The notes below the pieces were generated by a model. It had not been told where the DNA came from. It worked only from the letters and a program-made list of their open reading frames with translations, and did no database searches. The translations under genes were made by a program, and so were the position numbers. Source: Duganella dendranthematis (GTDB lineage Bacteria; Pseudomonadota; Gammaproteobacteria; Burkholderiales; Burkholderiaceae_D). From it: a stretch of DNA of 64,000 bases. Numbering within the stretch: position 1 is the stretch's first letter; every line of letters starts with the position of its first letter. Shown here in pieces: positions 1-7,994 of the stretch. The stretch spans positions 124,001 to 188,000 of the forward strand of contig NZ_CP051684.1 in the NCBI RefSeq assembly GCF_012849375.1. The letters are read 5' to 3'.

Positions 1-2
1 AC

Positions 3-395
3 AAGGCTTACTTTGAAGACGAGGCGATTGATTTGGGCCGCACGGTCGTAGAACTGCCGCCATGCCTGCACGTCGCCACCGGCTTGTGGGCGTCGTTCAT
101 CAATCCGGGTATGGGCGGCGCGCTGGCCGAAGACCTGGGCCTGGAAATGCCACCAAACGAATTATCGCAGGCGGCCTTTCTGGAAAAGCTGCATTGCATC
201 AGCGACGAAGCATTCGCGCACGCGATGGACACGCTGCAACGCCGTCACACCGCCGTCAAAGCCGCGCCAGCGCCTGTGCCGTCAGCCGCCACGCCACAAA
301 GCCTGCTGCTGAAAGACGCCACGCTGGAAGACATCGTCAAACACCTGCATGCGCTGGGCATCGAGCCCACCTTCCGCCACGTACTGAAAAACTAG
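3..395 (+). CDS. 3' end of an unrecognised protein gene
   Basis: An open frame runs in from the left edge and ends at a TAG at 393-395; about 130 residues are visible. The first codons in frame (Lys-Ala-Tyr-Phe-Glu) continue upstream without a stop, so the true start lies outside the window. The visible part has a Gly-rich stretch followed by helical, Ala-rich sequence and an Ala/Pro linker before a final small helical segment. I do not recognise the family. It is convergent with the amidase gene, and the two stop codons overlap by a few bases. Confidence 0.6.
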   Translation, partial: KAYFEDEAIDLGRTVVELPPCLHVATGLWASFINPGMGGALAEDLGLEMPPNELSQAAFLEKLHCISDEAFAHAMDTLQRRHTAVKAAPAPVPSAATPQSLLLKDATLEDIVKHLHALGIEPTFRHVLKN

Positions 396-1975
396 CGCAC
401 CGCCAGCGATACGCTCGGCGGGAACTGCGGCGCGCGCCGGTGCAGCGTCGCCTGTTCATAGGCATACGCCATGCGGATCAAGGCGGCCTCGCTGTAGGCC
501 GCGCCGACAAACGACAGGCCCACCGGCAGTCCATGTATATGCCCGGCCGGCACCGTGATGTGCGGATAACCCGCCACCGCCGCCGGCGACGAGAAGCCGC
601 CGACAAAATGGTCGCCGTTGATGAAGTCCGTCAGCCACGCCGGGCCGCCGGTCGGCGCCACCAGTGCGTCGAGCTGGTGCTGCTTCATCACCTGGTCGAT
701 GCCTTCCGCGCGCGCGTAGCGGCGGTTGTTGGCCAGCGCCTCCTTGTAGGCCGGCGTTTCCAGATTGCCCTTGGCCTGCGCCTGCTCCAGGTACTCCTGC
801 CCGAAGTAAGGCATCTCCTGCTGCCGATGCTTCTGGTTGAAGGCAATCACGTCGGCCATATTGGACACCGGCGCGTTCGGCGCATACTCCTTCAGATACG
901 CCTCCAGATCGGTCTTGAATTCATACAGCAGCACCTCGGTTTCGCTGTCGCCATACTTGCCGACATTGGGCACTTCGGTATCGACCAGCACCGCGCCTTG
1001 CGCCTTCAGGTCCAGCAACGCTTTTTCGATGACCGCATCCAGTTCCGGGAGATGGCCGAAGAAATTACGCGCCACGCCGATGCGCGCGCCCTTCAAGCCG
1101 CCTTTGTCCAGCGCCGCGCGGTAGTCGCCAGCCTTGCCGACGCTTTCCGACGTCACCGGATCCTTCGGGTCCACGCCTGCCATCGCCGACAGCATCAAGG
1201 CCGCATCGGCGACGCTGCGCGCCATCGGGCCGGCGGTGTCCTGCGAATGCGCGATCGGGATAATGCCGCTACGGCTGACCAGCCCCAGTGTCGGCTTGAT
1301 GCCCACCAGCCCGCAAATCGACGCCGGCGACACGATCGAACCATCGGTCTCGGTGCCCACCGCCAGCGTCGCCAGGCCGGCCGCAATCGCCGCGCCGGAG
1401 CCGGAACTGGACCCGCTGCAATTGCGGTCCAGCGCATAGGGATTCAAGGTTAAGCCACCGCGCCCGCTCCAGCCGCTGATGGAATTGGTGGAGCGCATAT
1501 TGGCCCACTCGCTCAAATTGGTCTTGCCGATGATGACCGCGCCGGCCGCCCGCAGCTGTGCCGTCACATGCGCATCGCGCGCGGCGCGCACGCCGGCCAG
1601 CGCCAGCGAACCGGCGGTGGTGCTCATGCGGTCGCCGGTGGCGATATTGTCTTTCAGTAGAACGGGGATGCCGTGCAGCGGGCCGCGTACGCGCTTGAGG
1701 TTGCGCTCGCGGTCCATGTCCAGCGCGATTTTCAGCGCTTCCGGATTGATTTCAATGATGGCGTTGAGCCGCGGGCCCGCCTTGTCGATAGTCTTGATGC
1801 GCGCCAGATACTGCGACGTCAACGAATGCGAGGTCAGCTTGCCGGCCTCCATCATCTGCTGCTGCTCCCAGACGCCGGCGTCCAGGATGCCGCCGGTGCC
1901 CAGCGTCTTGGCCACTGCGCCACCCGCGACAGCGCCTGCCGCCAGCCCAATTTTTACGAAATCCCTGCGGTCCAT
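392..1975 (-). CDS. Tat-exported amidase (amidase signature family)
   Basis: This is an amidase-signature hydrolase that cleaves an amide bond; the substrate cannot be told from sequence. About 527 residues. The N-terminus (MDRRDFVK followed by a Gly/Ala-rich hydrophobic stretch) is a twin-arginine signal, suggesting a folded periplasmic enzyme. The Ser-cisSer-Lys machinery is visible: Lys near residue 108 (LLKDN), the CSGSSSGSG cluster near 187-193, and the nucleophile Ser near 213 (ETDGSIVSPAS). I chose the ATG at 1975 rather than 1999 because a GAGGA ribosome site sits just before it and it puts the RR motif at the very N-terminus. The 3' end abuts the convergent unknown gene. Family certain, substrate unknown. 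Confidence 0.9.
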   Translation of the reverse strand: MDRRDFVKIGLAAGAVAGGAVAKTLGTGGILDAGVWEQQQMMEAGKLTSHSLTSQYLARIKTIDKAGPRLNAIIEINPEALKIALDMDRERNLKRVRGPLHGIPVLLKDNIATGDRMSTTAGSLALAGVRAARDAHVTAQLRAAGAVIIGKTNLSEWANMRSTNSISGWSGRGGLTLNPYALDRNCSGSSSGSGAAIAAGLATLAVGTETDGSIVSPASICGLVGIKPTLGLVSRSGIIPIAHSQDTAGPMARSVADAALMLSAMAGVDPKDPVTSESVGKAGDYRAALDKGGLKGARIGVARNFFGHLPELDAVIEKALLDLKAQGAVLVDTEVPNVGKYGDSETEVLLYEFKTDLEAYLKEYAPNAPVSNMADVIAFNQKHRQQEMPYFGQEYLEQAQAKGNLETPAYKEALANNRRYARAEGIDQVMKQHQLDALVAPTGGPAWLTDFINGDHFVGGFSSPAAVAGYPHITVPAGHIHGLPVGLSFVGAAYSEAALIRMAYAYEQATLHRRAPQFPPSVSLAVR

Positions 1976-2055
1976 GCCATCCTCGTGGTTGAATTGCATT
2001 TGTTGCGTTGCATTAATATATCAGCAGGTTGCAACTTCCACCACAAAAATTGATG

Positions 2056-2096
2056 AAAAAAAAAGCACACCGGCTTGCGCGGGTGTGCCTTTTTTG
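2056..2096 (-). terminator. Terminator downstream of efp
   Basis: A hairpin with a 7-bp stem (gcacacc at 2065-2071 pairing with ggtgtgc at 2082-2088) is flanked by an A-run on the left and a T-run on the right. It can therefore act in both directions, and on the minus strand it follows the efp stop codon. Confidence 0.85.
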
Positions 2097-2109
2097 CAAA
2101 AACGTCGTA

Positions 2110-2685
2110 TTAGTTGCGTACGACCTTCTTGAATTCGTTAGTGCGGGTGTCGATTTCGATCAGGTCGTCTTGCGAAACGAACAGTGGCACCTGGATCGAG
2201 AACTGCTTCGATTCGATGGCGTTTTCGATTTTCGCTTCTTTGGTCACGTTGCCCGAAGTGTTGCCTTTAACTGCAGGCTCCGAGTACACGATCTGACGCT
2301 GGATGGTGGTTGGCAGTTCGACCGAGATGGCTTTGCCATCGTAGAACACGGCTTCACATTCCATGCCGTCTTTCAGGTAGTTCAGCGACTCACCCAGATT
2401 TTCTTCTTCGATTTCGTACTGTTCGTAGTCAGCGTCCATGAACACGTACAGTGGATCGGCGAAGTACGAGTAGGTCACTGGCTTTTTGTCCAGAACCACG
2501 ACGTCGAACTTGTCGTCACCGCGGAAGACGTTTTCCAGCGGTGCGTTGGTCAGCAGGTTCTTCATCTTCCACTTGTAGGTGAAGCCCGTGCGGCTCGAAC
2601 CATTGACATCGGAGCGCAGCACGATGAATGGCTTAGCGTCAACCATAATGATATTGCCAACACGAATTTCTTTTGCAGGTTTCAT
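2110..2685 (-). CDS. efp: Elongation factor P, arginine type
   Basis: EF-P binds between the P and E sites of the ribosome and relieves stalling at polyproline stretches. The protein has 191 residues in the three beta-barrel layout. The modified residue at the domain I loop tip is Arg32 (GSSRTG), not the Lys of E. coli. Arg32 is the form known to be rhamnosylated by EarP, whose gene lies immediately upstream. The reading frame stays open upstream to 3603, but the conserved [11 protein letters not shown] start at 2685 is clear. A strong terminator follows at 2056-2096. The gene is slightly less GC-rich than its neighbours, as is common for highly expressed genes. Confidence 0.97.
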   Translation of the reverse strand: MKPAKEIRVGNIIMVDAKPFIVLRSDVNGSSRTGFTYKWKMKNLLTNAPLENVFRGDDKFDVVVLDKKPVTYSYFADPLYVFMDADYEQYEIEEENLGESLNYLKDGMECEAVFYDGKAISVELPTTIQRQIVYSEPAVKGNTSGNVTKEAKIENAIESKQFSIQVPLFVSQDDLIEIDTRTNEFKKVVRN

Positions 2686-2807
2686 AGTAATTCTACTTAA
2701 TAAGGTGGTTGCGTAAAGATCATCGTCGCCACGCAGGCTTACGTTTGATCGGGTAAAAAATGCGTCAGAGATTAACCCGGCATTGTACCTTGTTTTTCCG
2801 GCAGCGC

Positions 2808-3926
2808 CTATCTCAGCGTGGCTGCAAACGACAGCATATTGCTGGCCAGATCGCCGTGCGCCAGCATTTTCTGCCGCCATTCGGCGGCGCGGACGGTGGC
2901 AACGGCGCGCTCCCCTCCCAGCGCGCCCCATAGGGCGGACCAGTCGTCGCCATTCGCGGCGGCGCCGTTCCAGGCCAGCGAGAACGCGGCCAGGCCAGGC
3001 AGCTCGCCGGCGTAGCGTTGCAGGAAGGCGCGCAGCTTCTTGTGATGCAGGTTTTCGTCCTGCGGGTAGATATGCCAGATGAACGGCTTGCCTGCCCACT
3101 GCGCGCGCACGAAGGAATCCTCGCCGCGCACGAAATTCAAATCGCAAGCCCACAGCAGCTTGTCGTAATCCGGCTGCGGCACGAAGGGCAGCACGCGCAG
3201 CGTCAGCGCGCCATGCCTGGCAACCTCGCCCGCCTTGCCCTCGCCGCCGGTGAAGGCGCGCACGGCGTCGGCCGCCACGCCTTCCGGCACCAGGCAGGCG
3301 ACCGGCGCAGCGCCTTGCTGCCAGACCTCGAACAACGCCGCCACCGGCGCATGCGGATAGCAGAACAGTGACACCTTGGTGGCCGCGATCTCGTCCGGCG
3401 TCAGGCCCAGTTGCTGGAGGAACGGCGCCGGCGCGAATTGCAGGCGTTCTTGTTCCAGCGCCGCCTCGCGCAGCAGGCCGCCGGTTTTTTCGGTAAAGCC
3501 CGGGAAGAAGAAATGCTTGACCAGCGACTGCGGCTGCGACGACGGCAGGCGGTGGCAGCCCTCCACCCACTCCTCGGCCGTCAGCCCTTCCAGGTTGAAC
3601 CACACGGGACGCGGCTGGCGCTGCGCCATGGCGTTAATGTAGCCCGGCGGCAGATCGACCGCGAAAAATTCGACCACAATGTCCGCCACCTCGTCCGGCG
3701 TGTAGACATCGTCCTGGCTGCGCCAGTGACGCACGGTGACGCCCTCCACTTGCTGCTGTTCGACGGCCGCGTCCACCGGCGGGCAGATGCGCTGGAAGCT
3801 GACCAGGTCGTCGACATACAGCGTCACCGCCAACTGATGCTCACGCACAAGCTGTTTGGCGAGACGCCAGCAGATGCCGATGTCGCCGTAATTGTCGACC
3901 ACGCGGCAGAACAGGTCCAGTTTCAT
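2808..3926 (-). CDS. earP: EF-P arginine rhamnosyltransferase
   Basis: EarP transfers rhamnose from dTDP-L-rhamnose to Arg32 of EF-P, an inverting GT-B reaction in the cytoplasm. The protein has 372 residues. The N-terminal VVDNYGDIG motif holds the two Asp residues (D11 and D15) that correspond to the catalytic region in characterised EarP proteins. A C-terminal [16 protein letters not shown] stretch is the expected nucleotide-sugar site. It lies 122 bases upstream of efp on the same strand, the standard earP-efp order, which supports the call. The gap may hold a separate efp promoter, but I could not identify one firmly. Confidence 0.95.
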   Translation of the reverse strand: MKLDLFCRVVDNYGDIGICWRLAKQLVREHQLAVTLYVDDLVSFQRICPPVDAAVEQQQVEGVTVRHWRSQDDVYTPDEVADIVVEFFAVDLPPGYINAMAQRQPRPVWFNLEGLTAEEWVEGCHRLPSSQPQSLVKHFFFPGFTEKTGGLLREAALEQERLQFAPAPFLQQLGLTPDEIAATKVSLFCYPHAPVAALFEVWQQGAAPVACLVPEGVAADAVRAFTGGEGKAGEVARHGALTLRVLPFVPQPDYDKLLWACDLNFVRGEDSFVRAQWAGKPFIWHIYPQDENLHHKKLRAFLQRYAGELPGLAAFSLAWNGAAANGDDWSALWGALGGERAVATVRAAEWRQKMLAHGDLASNMLSFAATLR

Positions 3927-4077
3927 ATGTGTGCAGGCAGAAAAAATCGAGGCTGGATGATACCTGATTACCGCGCAACGGCCACCAAGAATACCAAAAC
4001 TTCATGCATCGCGCCCAGTCCAATCCTTCCAGCGTGGCCCCCTGGCCCGCTGCAGTCACCAACAACAAGGAGATGTC

Positions 4078-5214
4078 ATGAACGAGTTTCAACAATACTA
4101 TGGACAACAAATCGCACCACAGCAATACGGCGAGCTCGCCCCGCAAGGTTTCTTCGGTGGTCTGATCGGCGCCCCGCTGGGCGGCCTGATTGGTCGCGGC
4201 ATCGGCGGCCTGTTCGGCAATGCCAACCTGGGCCGCCAGATCGGCTCGGCCGCCGGCGGCATTGGCGGCGGGCTGCTGCCGTTCGGCGTCGATCCGGTTG
4301 CTGCCGCCTATGCGCAGCAAGCACAACAACAGCAACTGCTGCAACAAGCCCAGCTGGCGCAACAAGGCCTGGCCCCGCAAGGCTGGTTCGGCAACATCAT
4401 CAAGAGCGTGGCGCAGCCGCTGGGCGGCGCGATTGGCGGCGCGTTTGGTAACGCCGGCCTGGGCAACACCATCGGCGGCATCGCCGGCCAGCTGGGCGGC
4501 ATGCTGCCGTTTGCCGCCGATCCGGTGACGCAAGCCTATGCGCAGCAAGCACAACTACAACAGCTGCAACAACAAGGCCTGGCGCCGCAAGGCTGGTTCG
4601 GCAACATCATCAAGAGCGTCGGCCGTCCACTGGGCGGCATGATCGGCGGCGCACTGGGCAATGCGGGCCTGGGCAATACTATCGGCGGCATTGCCGGCCA
4701 TCTGGGCGGCATGCTTCCCTTCGCCGCCGATCCGGTCGCGCAGGCCTACGCGCAGCAGGAAGCACTGATGCAGCAGCAAGGCATCGCCCCGCAAGGCTGG
4801 CTGGGCGACCTGATGCGCAAATACCGTCCATATACCGGCATCATCAGCCCCACCGTGCCGGTGCCGCCGCAATCGACCATGCTGCCGTTCAGCGCCGACC
4901 CCGTCACCCAGGCCTACGCGCAGGGCCAGCAGGACGTACTGGCGCAACAAGGCCTGGCGCCGCAAGGCTGGTTCGGCAACATCATCAAGAGCGTGGCGCA
5001 GCCGCTGGGCGGCGCGATCGGCGGCGCCTTCGGTAACGCCGGCCTGGGCAACACCATCGGCGGCATCGCCGGCCAACTGGGCGGCATGCTGCCGTTCGGC
5101 GTCGATCCGGTGACGGCCGCCTACGCACAACAAGCACAACAGGCACAGCTGGCGCAACTGGCGGCGGCACAGCAAGGCAACAGCGCGCTGTACGGCCAGC
5201 AAACCCTGCATTGA
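4078..5214 (+). CDS. Glycine-zipper repeat protein, possible polyprotein
   Basis: I recognise no named family. The 378-residue protein has no signal peptide or obvious membrane anchor. It consists of about five repeat units starting near residues 20, 97, 167, 235 and 292. Each begins (G)LAPQGWFG(N), runs through a basic IIKSV patch and a chain of overlapping GxxxG motifs (PLGGAIGGAFGNAGLG), then ends LPF..DPV..AYAQ followed by a Gln/Ala linker. Unit 4 has lost the glycine zipper. Units 2 and 5 differ at only about six bases over roughly 145, mostly synonymous, which points to recent duplication or conversion. An AAGGAG ribosome site precedes the start. It is followed by a prodomain-like protein and a subtilase on the same strand, so it may be their substrate; that is inference. 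Confidence 0.85.
   Translation: MNEFQQYYGQQIAPQQYGELAPQGFFGGLIGAPLGGLIGRGIGGLFGNANLGRQIGSAAGGIGGGLLPFGVDPVAAAYAQQAQQQQLLQQAQLAQQGLAPQGWFGNIIKSVAQPLGGAIGGAFGNAGLGNTIGGIAGQLGGMLPFAADPVTQAYAQQAQLQQLQQQGLAPQGWFGNIIKSVGRPLGGMIGGALGNAGLGNTIGGIAGHLGGMLPFAADPVAQAYAQQEALMQQQGIAPQGWLGDLMRKYRPYTGIISPTVPVPPQSTMLPFSADPVTQAYAQGQQDVLAQQGLAPQGWFGNIIKSVAQPLGGAIGGAFGNAGLGNTIGGIAGQLGGMLPFGVDPVTAAYAQQAQQAQLAQLAAAQQGNSALYGQQTLH
4366..5097 (+). repeat. In-gene repeat units 2-5 of the glycine-zipper protein
   Basis: Units begin at 4366, 4576, 4780 and 4951, with spacings of 210, 204 and 171 bases. All keep the reading frame. Units 2 and 5 are almost identical, unit 3 is slightly diverged and unit 4 is degenerate in its middle. 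A more diverged unit 1 begins near 4135. Confidence 0.85.
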
Positions 5215-5250
5215 TCACGGCAGCGCCCGGACGCGGGCGCGCGCCAATTT

Positions 5251-5279
5251 GCCCTCCGGCGGCCCGGCTGCCGGAGGGC
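5251..5279 (+). promoter_or_regulatory. Strong hairpin between cassette genes
   Basis: A perfect 10-bp stem (gccctccggc at 5251-5260 with gccggagggc at 5270-5279) and a 9-base loop lie between the repeat-protein gene and the next gene. There is no T-run after it, so it is not a typical intrinsic terminator. It may stabilise the upstream transcript end or lower read-through, giving unequal expression of the first gene and the later ones. Confidence 0.5.
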
Positions 5280-5303
5280 GCTGTGCTTTAAGGAGAATTC
5301 CTC

Positions 5304-5606
5304 ATGCCCGAAACCTCAAGCGCCACGCAAGCGATGCCGGACAAGGCCCGCTTCCTGGTTCATGCCGCGCGTGGCGCGCCGCTCAACGACTTCCTGGCGG
5401 TGGCGTCCACCGATCCCGAGATCGCCGTGGTCGACGTCATCGGCCCGCGCGACCAGCCGCACACGGCGGTCGTGGAAATCACTCAGGACAAGGCGCGCCT
5501 GCTCGATCAGCACTTCCGCCGCACCGGCACGCCGTCGCACCAATTGACCATAGAACCGGACCGCCCGCTCTCCATGTTCGACGGCGGCGCAGTCGATCCC
5601 TTTTGA
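5304..5606 (+). CDS. Stand-alone protease-prodomain-like protein
   Basis: A 100-residue protein without a signal peptide. Residues about 40-93 match residues about 120-178 of the subtilase encoded next door: both have I-VVD--GPR, then a T-x2-KA-x2-L strand-helix pattern, an L-IE/VE-D core and an MFD/LMD ending. The same arrangement resembles the small I9-type inhibitor/prodomain fold of subtilisin propeptides. The likely role is a free inhibitor, chaperone or immunity partner of the neighbouring protease; this is inferred from the shared domain. An AAGGAG ribosome site precedes the start, and the subtilase starts 10 bases after the stop. Confidence 0.8.
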   Translation: MPETSSATQAMPDKARFLVHAARGAPLNDFLAVASTDPEIAVVDVIGPRDQPHTAVVEITQDKARLLDQHFRRTGTPSHQLTIEPDRPLSMFDGGAVDPF

Positions 5607-5616
5607 AAGGAACATC

Positions 5617-7659
5617 ATGCCTAAAAATCCCAATGGCGGCAGCACACCGCCGTCAGACCTTCCCTCCACCAGCGATGGCGACAGCGCCTCGCCGGTGGAA
5701 AGCAGCAATCCCGGCAGCCGCCGCTCTGGCTTCAGCGCCAGCAGCAGCAGCAGCAGCAGCGACACGCGCGCTGCCGACACGGTGGCCATTGGCGCCGACG
5801 GCGAGTCTGCGCCGCACAGCAACGGCCACGCCGGCGGCACCGGCCACGCCATCGGCGCGCGCAAAAAACAATTCGTCATCGCCCCGCGCCACCAGACCGA
5901 AGCCTTGCAGACACTGGGCTTCCAGCCTTTGCAGTTCGACGCGCTGGAACAGGCGCTACGCAACAGCAACGATATCGAGGTGGTCGATAAGGTCGGTCCG
6001 CGCTCGGTGCTGAGCGCGCTATCCGACGGCAGCGGCTCGTCGCAAGGCGTGCTGGTGGCGCGCATGACGGAGCAGAAAGCCGCCGCGCTGCATCAGCAAG
6101 GCCAGGGCCGCCTGCTGGTCGAGCGCGACCAGCATCTGGCGCTGATGGACCCGTCGCTGCGCCTGCCCGCCATGGTCACCGGCGTGACGCCGACCAATGG
6201 CGGCGGACCGGTGCTCAACGCCGTCATCAGCGTGGTCGGCAAGGATGGCACGCCGCAGGCCAACGCCGAAGTGTCGCTGTTCGGCAGCATGCTGCCCGCC
6301 AGCGGCGTGACCGACGCCAACGGCCGCGTGACCTTGTCGCTGTTCGGCGAAACGCCCGACACCGTGCGCGGCCTGTACGTCAAGCCCAAGGCCGACTATT
6401 GGAGCTTCTACCAAAGCGATCCCGACATCAGCAGCGACGAGCCGAACGTGGTGGCGCTGCGTGCGCTGTCCGATTGGCCGGCGCTGTCTGGCTTCCCGCG
6501 CCAGCGCTGCTACGGCTGGGGCCAGAAGGCCATGCGGCTCGATCAACTGCCCGGCAACTATCGCGGCCAGGGCGTGAAGATCGCCATCATTGATTCCGGC
6601 GCCGCCACCTCGCACGACAACCTGCACGGCATCCACGCCGGCTTCGATGTGCTCAACAAGCAAAGCAACCCGGACGGCTGGGACCAGGACACGCTGGGCC
6701 ACGGCACCCACTGCGCCGGCGTGATCGCGGCGGCCGACATCGCGTCCGGCATTCGCGGCTTCGCGCCGGATGCGGAAGTGCACGCCTGCAAACTGTTCCC
6801 CGGCGGCCAGGTCAGCCAGCTGATCGACGCACTGGAATACTGCATCGACAAGCAGATCGACGTGGTCAACCTGTCACTGGGCGGCGCCGACGTCTCGGAG
6901 GCGCTGGAGCAGCAGATCATCCGCGCCAAGCGCGCCGGCGTGGCGTGCATTGTCGCGGCCGGCAATTCGGGCGGACCGGTGCAGTACCCGGCCTCGTCGC
7001 CCAACGTGCTGGCGGTGTCGGCCATCGGCAAGCTGGACGAATTCCCGGCCGACAGCTACCACGCGCAGACGCTGGACAGCAATGTCGACGCCAACGGCTA
7101 CTTTACGGCCAAGTTCAGCTGCTTCGGACCGCAGGTGGGCGTGTGTGCGCCGGGCGTAGCGATTACCTCGTGCGTGCCGCCGAATAACTTCGCCGCCTGG
7201 GACGGCACCTCGATGGCCACGCCGCACGTGACCGGACTGGCGGCGCTGACGGTGGCACATCATCCCGACTTCCAGACCGCGCAGTATCAGGCGCGCGGAC
7301 CGGAGCGGGTCGAGCGGCTGTTCCAGATCATCCGCGCCAGCGCGCACCGCGTCAGCTTGGGCGACCAGAGCCGCACCGGGTTCGGTTTGCCGGATGTGTT
7401 GTTGGCGGTGGGATTGCAAACGCCGGCCGCGCGGCCGGCGATGCAGCCGCAGCAGATGATGGGACCGATGGTTGCGCCACTCGTCGCACCGATGATTGCA
7501 CCACTGATGGCGGCGCCGCTGATGGCGCAGGCGCCGGTGTACGATCCGTTCGCGTTCGACGTCGCGCGTACGCACTTGGGCAACTTCGGCATGCAGTGGC
7601 CGCAGCTGCACGTGGGCCAGTTCCCGATCCCGAAACCGTACAACCCGATCATGTGGTGA
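5617..7659 (+). CDS. Subtilisin-like serine protease (S8) with unusual termini
   Basis: 680 residues. Order: disordered Ser/Gly-rich region (1-82, including a seven-Ser run), a prodomain-like region (about 84-180) shared with the preceding 100-residue protein, an Ig/carboxypeptidase-regulatory-like segment (about 186-255), the S8 catalytic domain (about 300-600), and a Met/Pro/Ala-rich tail with repeated xAPLMA motifs ending in MW. The catalytic triad is D326 (IIDSG), H362 (GHGTHCAG) and S532 (DGTSMATPH), with oxyanion N450 (AAGNSGG), so the enzyme should be active. There is no signal peptide, so it is cytoplasmic or leaves by an unidentified route. The repeat protein upstream is a plausible substrate. 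A bidirectional terminator follows. Confidence 0.93.
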   Translation: MPKNPNGGSTPPSDLPSTSDGDSASPVESSNPGSRRSGFSASSSSSSSDTRAADTVAIGADGESAPHSNGHAGGTGHAIGARKKQFVIAPRHQTEALQTLGFQPLQFDALEQALRNSNDIEVVDKVGPRSVLSALSDGSGSSQGVLVARMTEQKAAALHQQGQGRLLVERDQHLALMDPSLRLPAMVTGVTPTNGGGPVLNAVISVVGKDGTPQANAEVSLFGSMLPASGVTDANGRVTLSLFGETPDTVRGLYVKPKADYWSFYQSDPDISSDEPNVVALRALSDWPALSGFPRQRCYGWGQKAMRLDQLPGNYRGQGVKIAIIDSGAATSHDNLHGIHAGFDVLNKQSNPDGWDQDTLGHGTHCAGVIAAADIASGIRGFAPDAEVHACKLFPGGQVSQLIDALEYCIDKQIDVVNLSLGGADVSEALEQQIIRAKRAGVACIVAAGNSGGPVQYPASSPNVLAVSAIGKLDEFPADSYHAQTLDSNVDANGYFTAKFSCFGPQVGVCAPGVAITSCVPPNNFAAWDGTSMATPHVTGLAALTVAHHPDFQTAQYQARGPERVERLFQIIRASAHRVSLGDQSRTGFGLPDVLLAVGLQTPAARPAMQPQQMMGPMVAPLVAPMIAPLMAAPLMAQAPVYDPFAFDVARTHLGNFGMQWPQLHVGQFPIPKPYNPIMW

Positions 7660-7668
7660 GCCCGGAAA

Positions 7669-7699
7669 TGCAAAAAGCCGCACAAGGCGGCTTTTTGCA
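7669..7699. terminator. Bidirectional terminator between the subtilase and tRNA-Glu genes
   Basis: A perfect inverted repeat (tgcaaaaagccgc at 7669-7681 and gcggctttttgca at 7687-7699) gives a G/C stem with A- and T-runs on either side. It can end both the plus-strand protease transcript and the minus-strand tRNA-Glu transcript. Confidence 0.9.
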
Positions 7700-7704
7700 T
7701 GATT

Positions 7705-7779
7705 TGGCGTCCCCAGGGGATTCGAACCCCCGTACTCACCGTGAAAGGGTGATGTCCTAGGCCTCTAGACGATGGGGAC
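7705..7779 (-). tRNA. tRNA-Glu (TTC), variant copy with one base missing
   Basis: Cloverleaf with anticodon TTC in the loop CCCTTTCACGG, and CCA encoded at 7705-7707. Compared with the four other tRNA-Glu genes in the window it lacks one C on the 3' side of the T-stem: four Gs at 7716-7719 on the plus strand instead of five. It can fold with a G-U pair closing the T-stem and a 6-bp acceptor stem, or with a 4-bp T-stem, so it may be non-functional. It is the last gene before the terminator at 7669-7699. Confidence 0.85.
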
Positions 7780-7816
7780 AGAAACTGTCCGTACTGGCCG
7801 CTTGGAAATGTCGCGT

Positions 7817-7892
7817 TGGCGTCCCCAGGGGGATTCGAACCCCCGTACTCACCGTGAAAGGGTGATGTCCTAGGCCTCTAGACGATGGGGAC
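7817..7892 (-). tRNA. tRNA-Glu (TTC)
   Basis: A 76-base cloverleaf with encoded CCA, identical to the copies at 12828, 13058 and 13287. It has its own sigma-70-like promoter at 7908-7936 and is followed by the variant copy at 7705-7779. It borders the insert that separates it from the rest of the tRNA array. Confidence 0.97.
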
Positions 7893-7907
7893 ATTTCCAA
7901 GGCGCGA

Positions 7908-7936
7908 ATCATAGCAGCAGCCTACCGCGAACGCAA
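7908..7936 (-). promoter_or_regulatory. Promoter of the two-gene tRNA-Glu unit
   Basis: Reading the minus strand: -35 TTGCGT (7931-7936), a 17-base spacer and -10 TATGAT (7908-7913), starting 15 bases before the tRNA-Glu gene. Good match to the sigma-70 consensus. Confidence 0.75.
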
Positions 7937-7994
7937 TAGCCAAGCCGGTTTTTGCTGAAAAAACACAGCAAGATTGGCATCGCCGCAACGTTGC

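Noticed and set aside
62..1453. Long open frame on the plus strand opposite the amidase gene
   Set aside because: The Arg/His/Ala-rich composition and complete overlap with a well-supported amidase mark it as a GC-rich shadow frame.
2110..3603. A longer EF-P reading frame with a 306-residue N-terminal extension
   Set aside because: The extension lies over earP in another frame and the conserved EF-P start is at 2685.
4366..5097. Possible CRISPR or transposon-type repeat
   Set aside because: The repeats keep one reading frame and code for protein units; they are not spaced by unique spacers of constant length.
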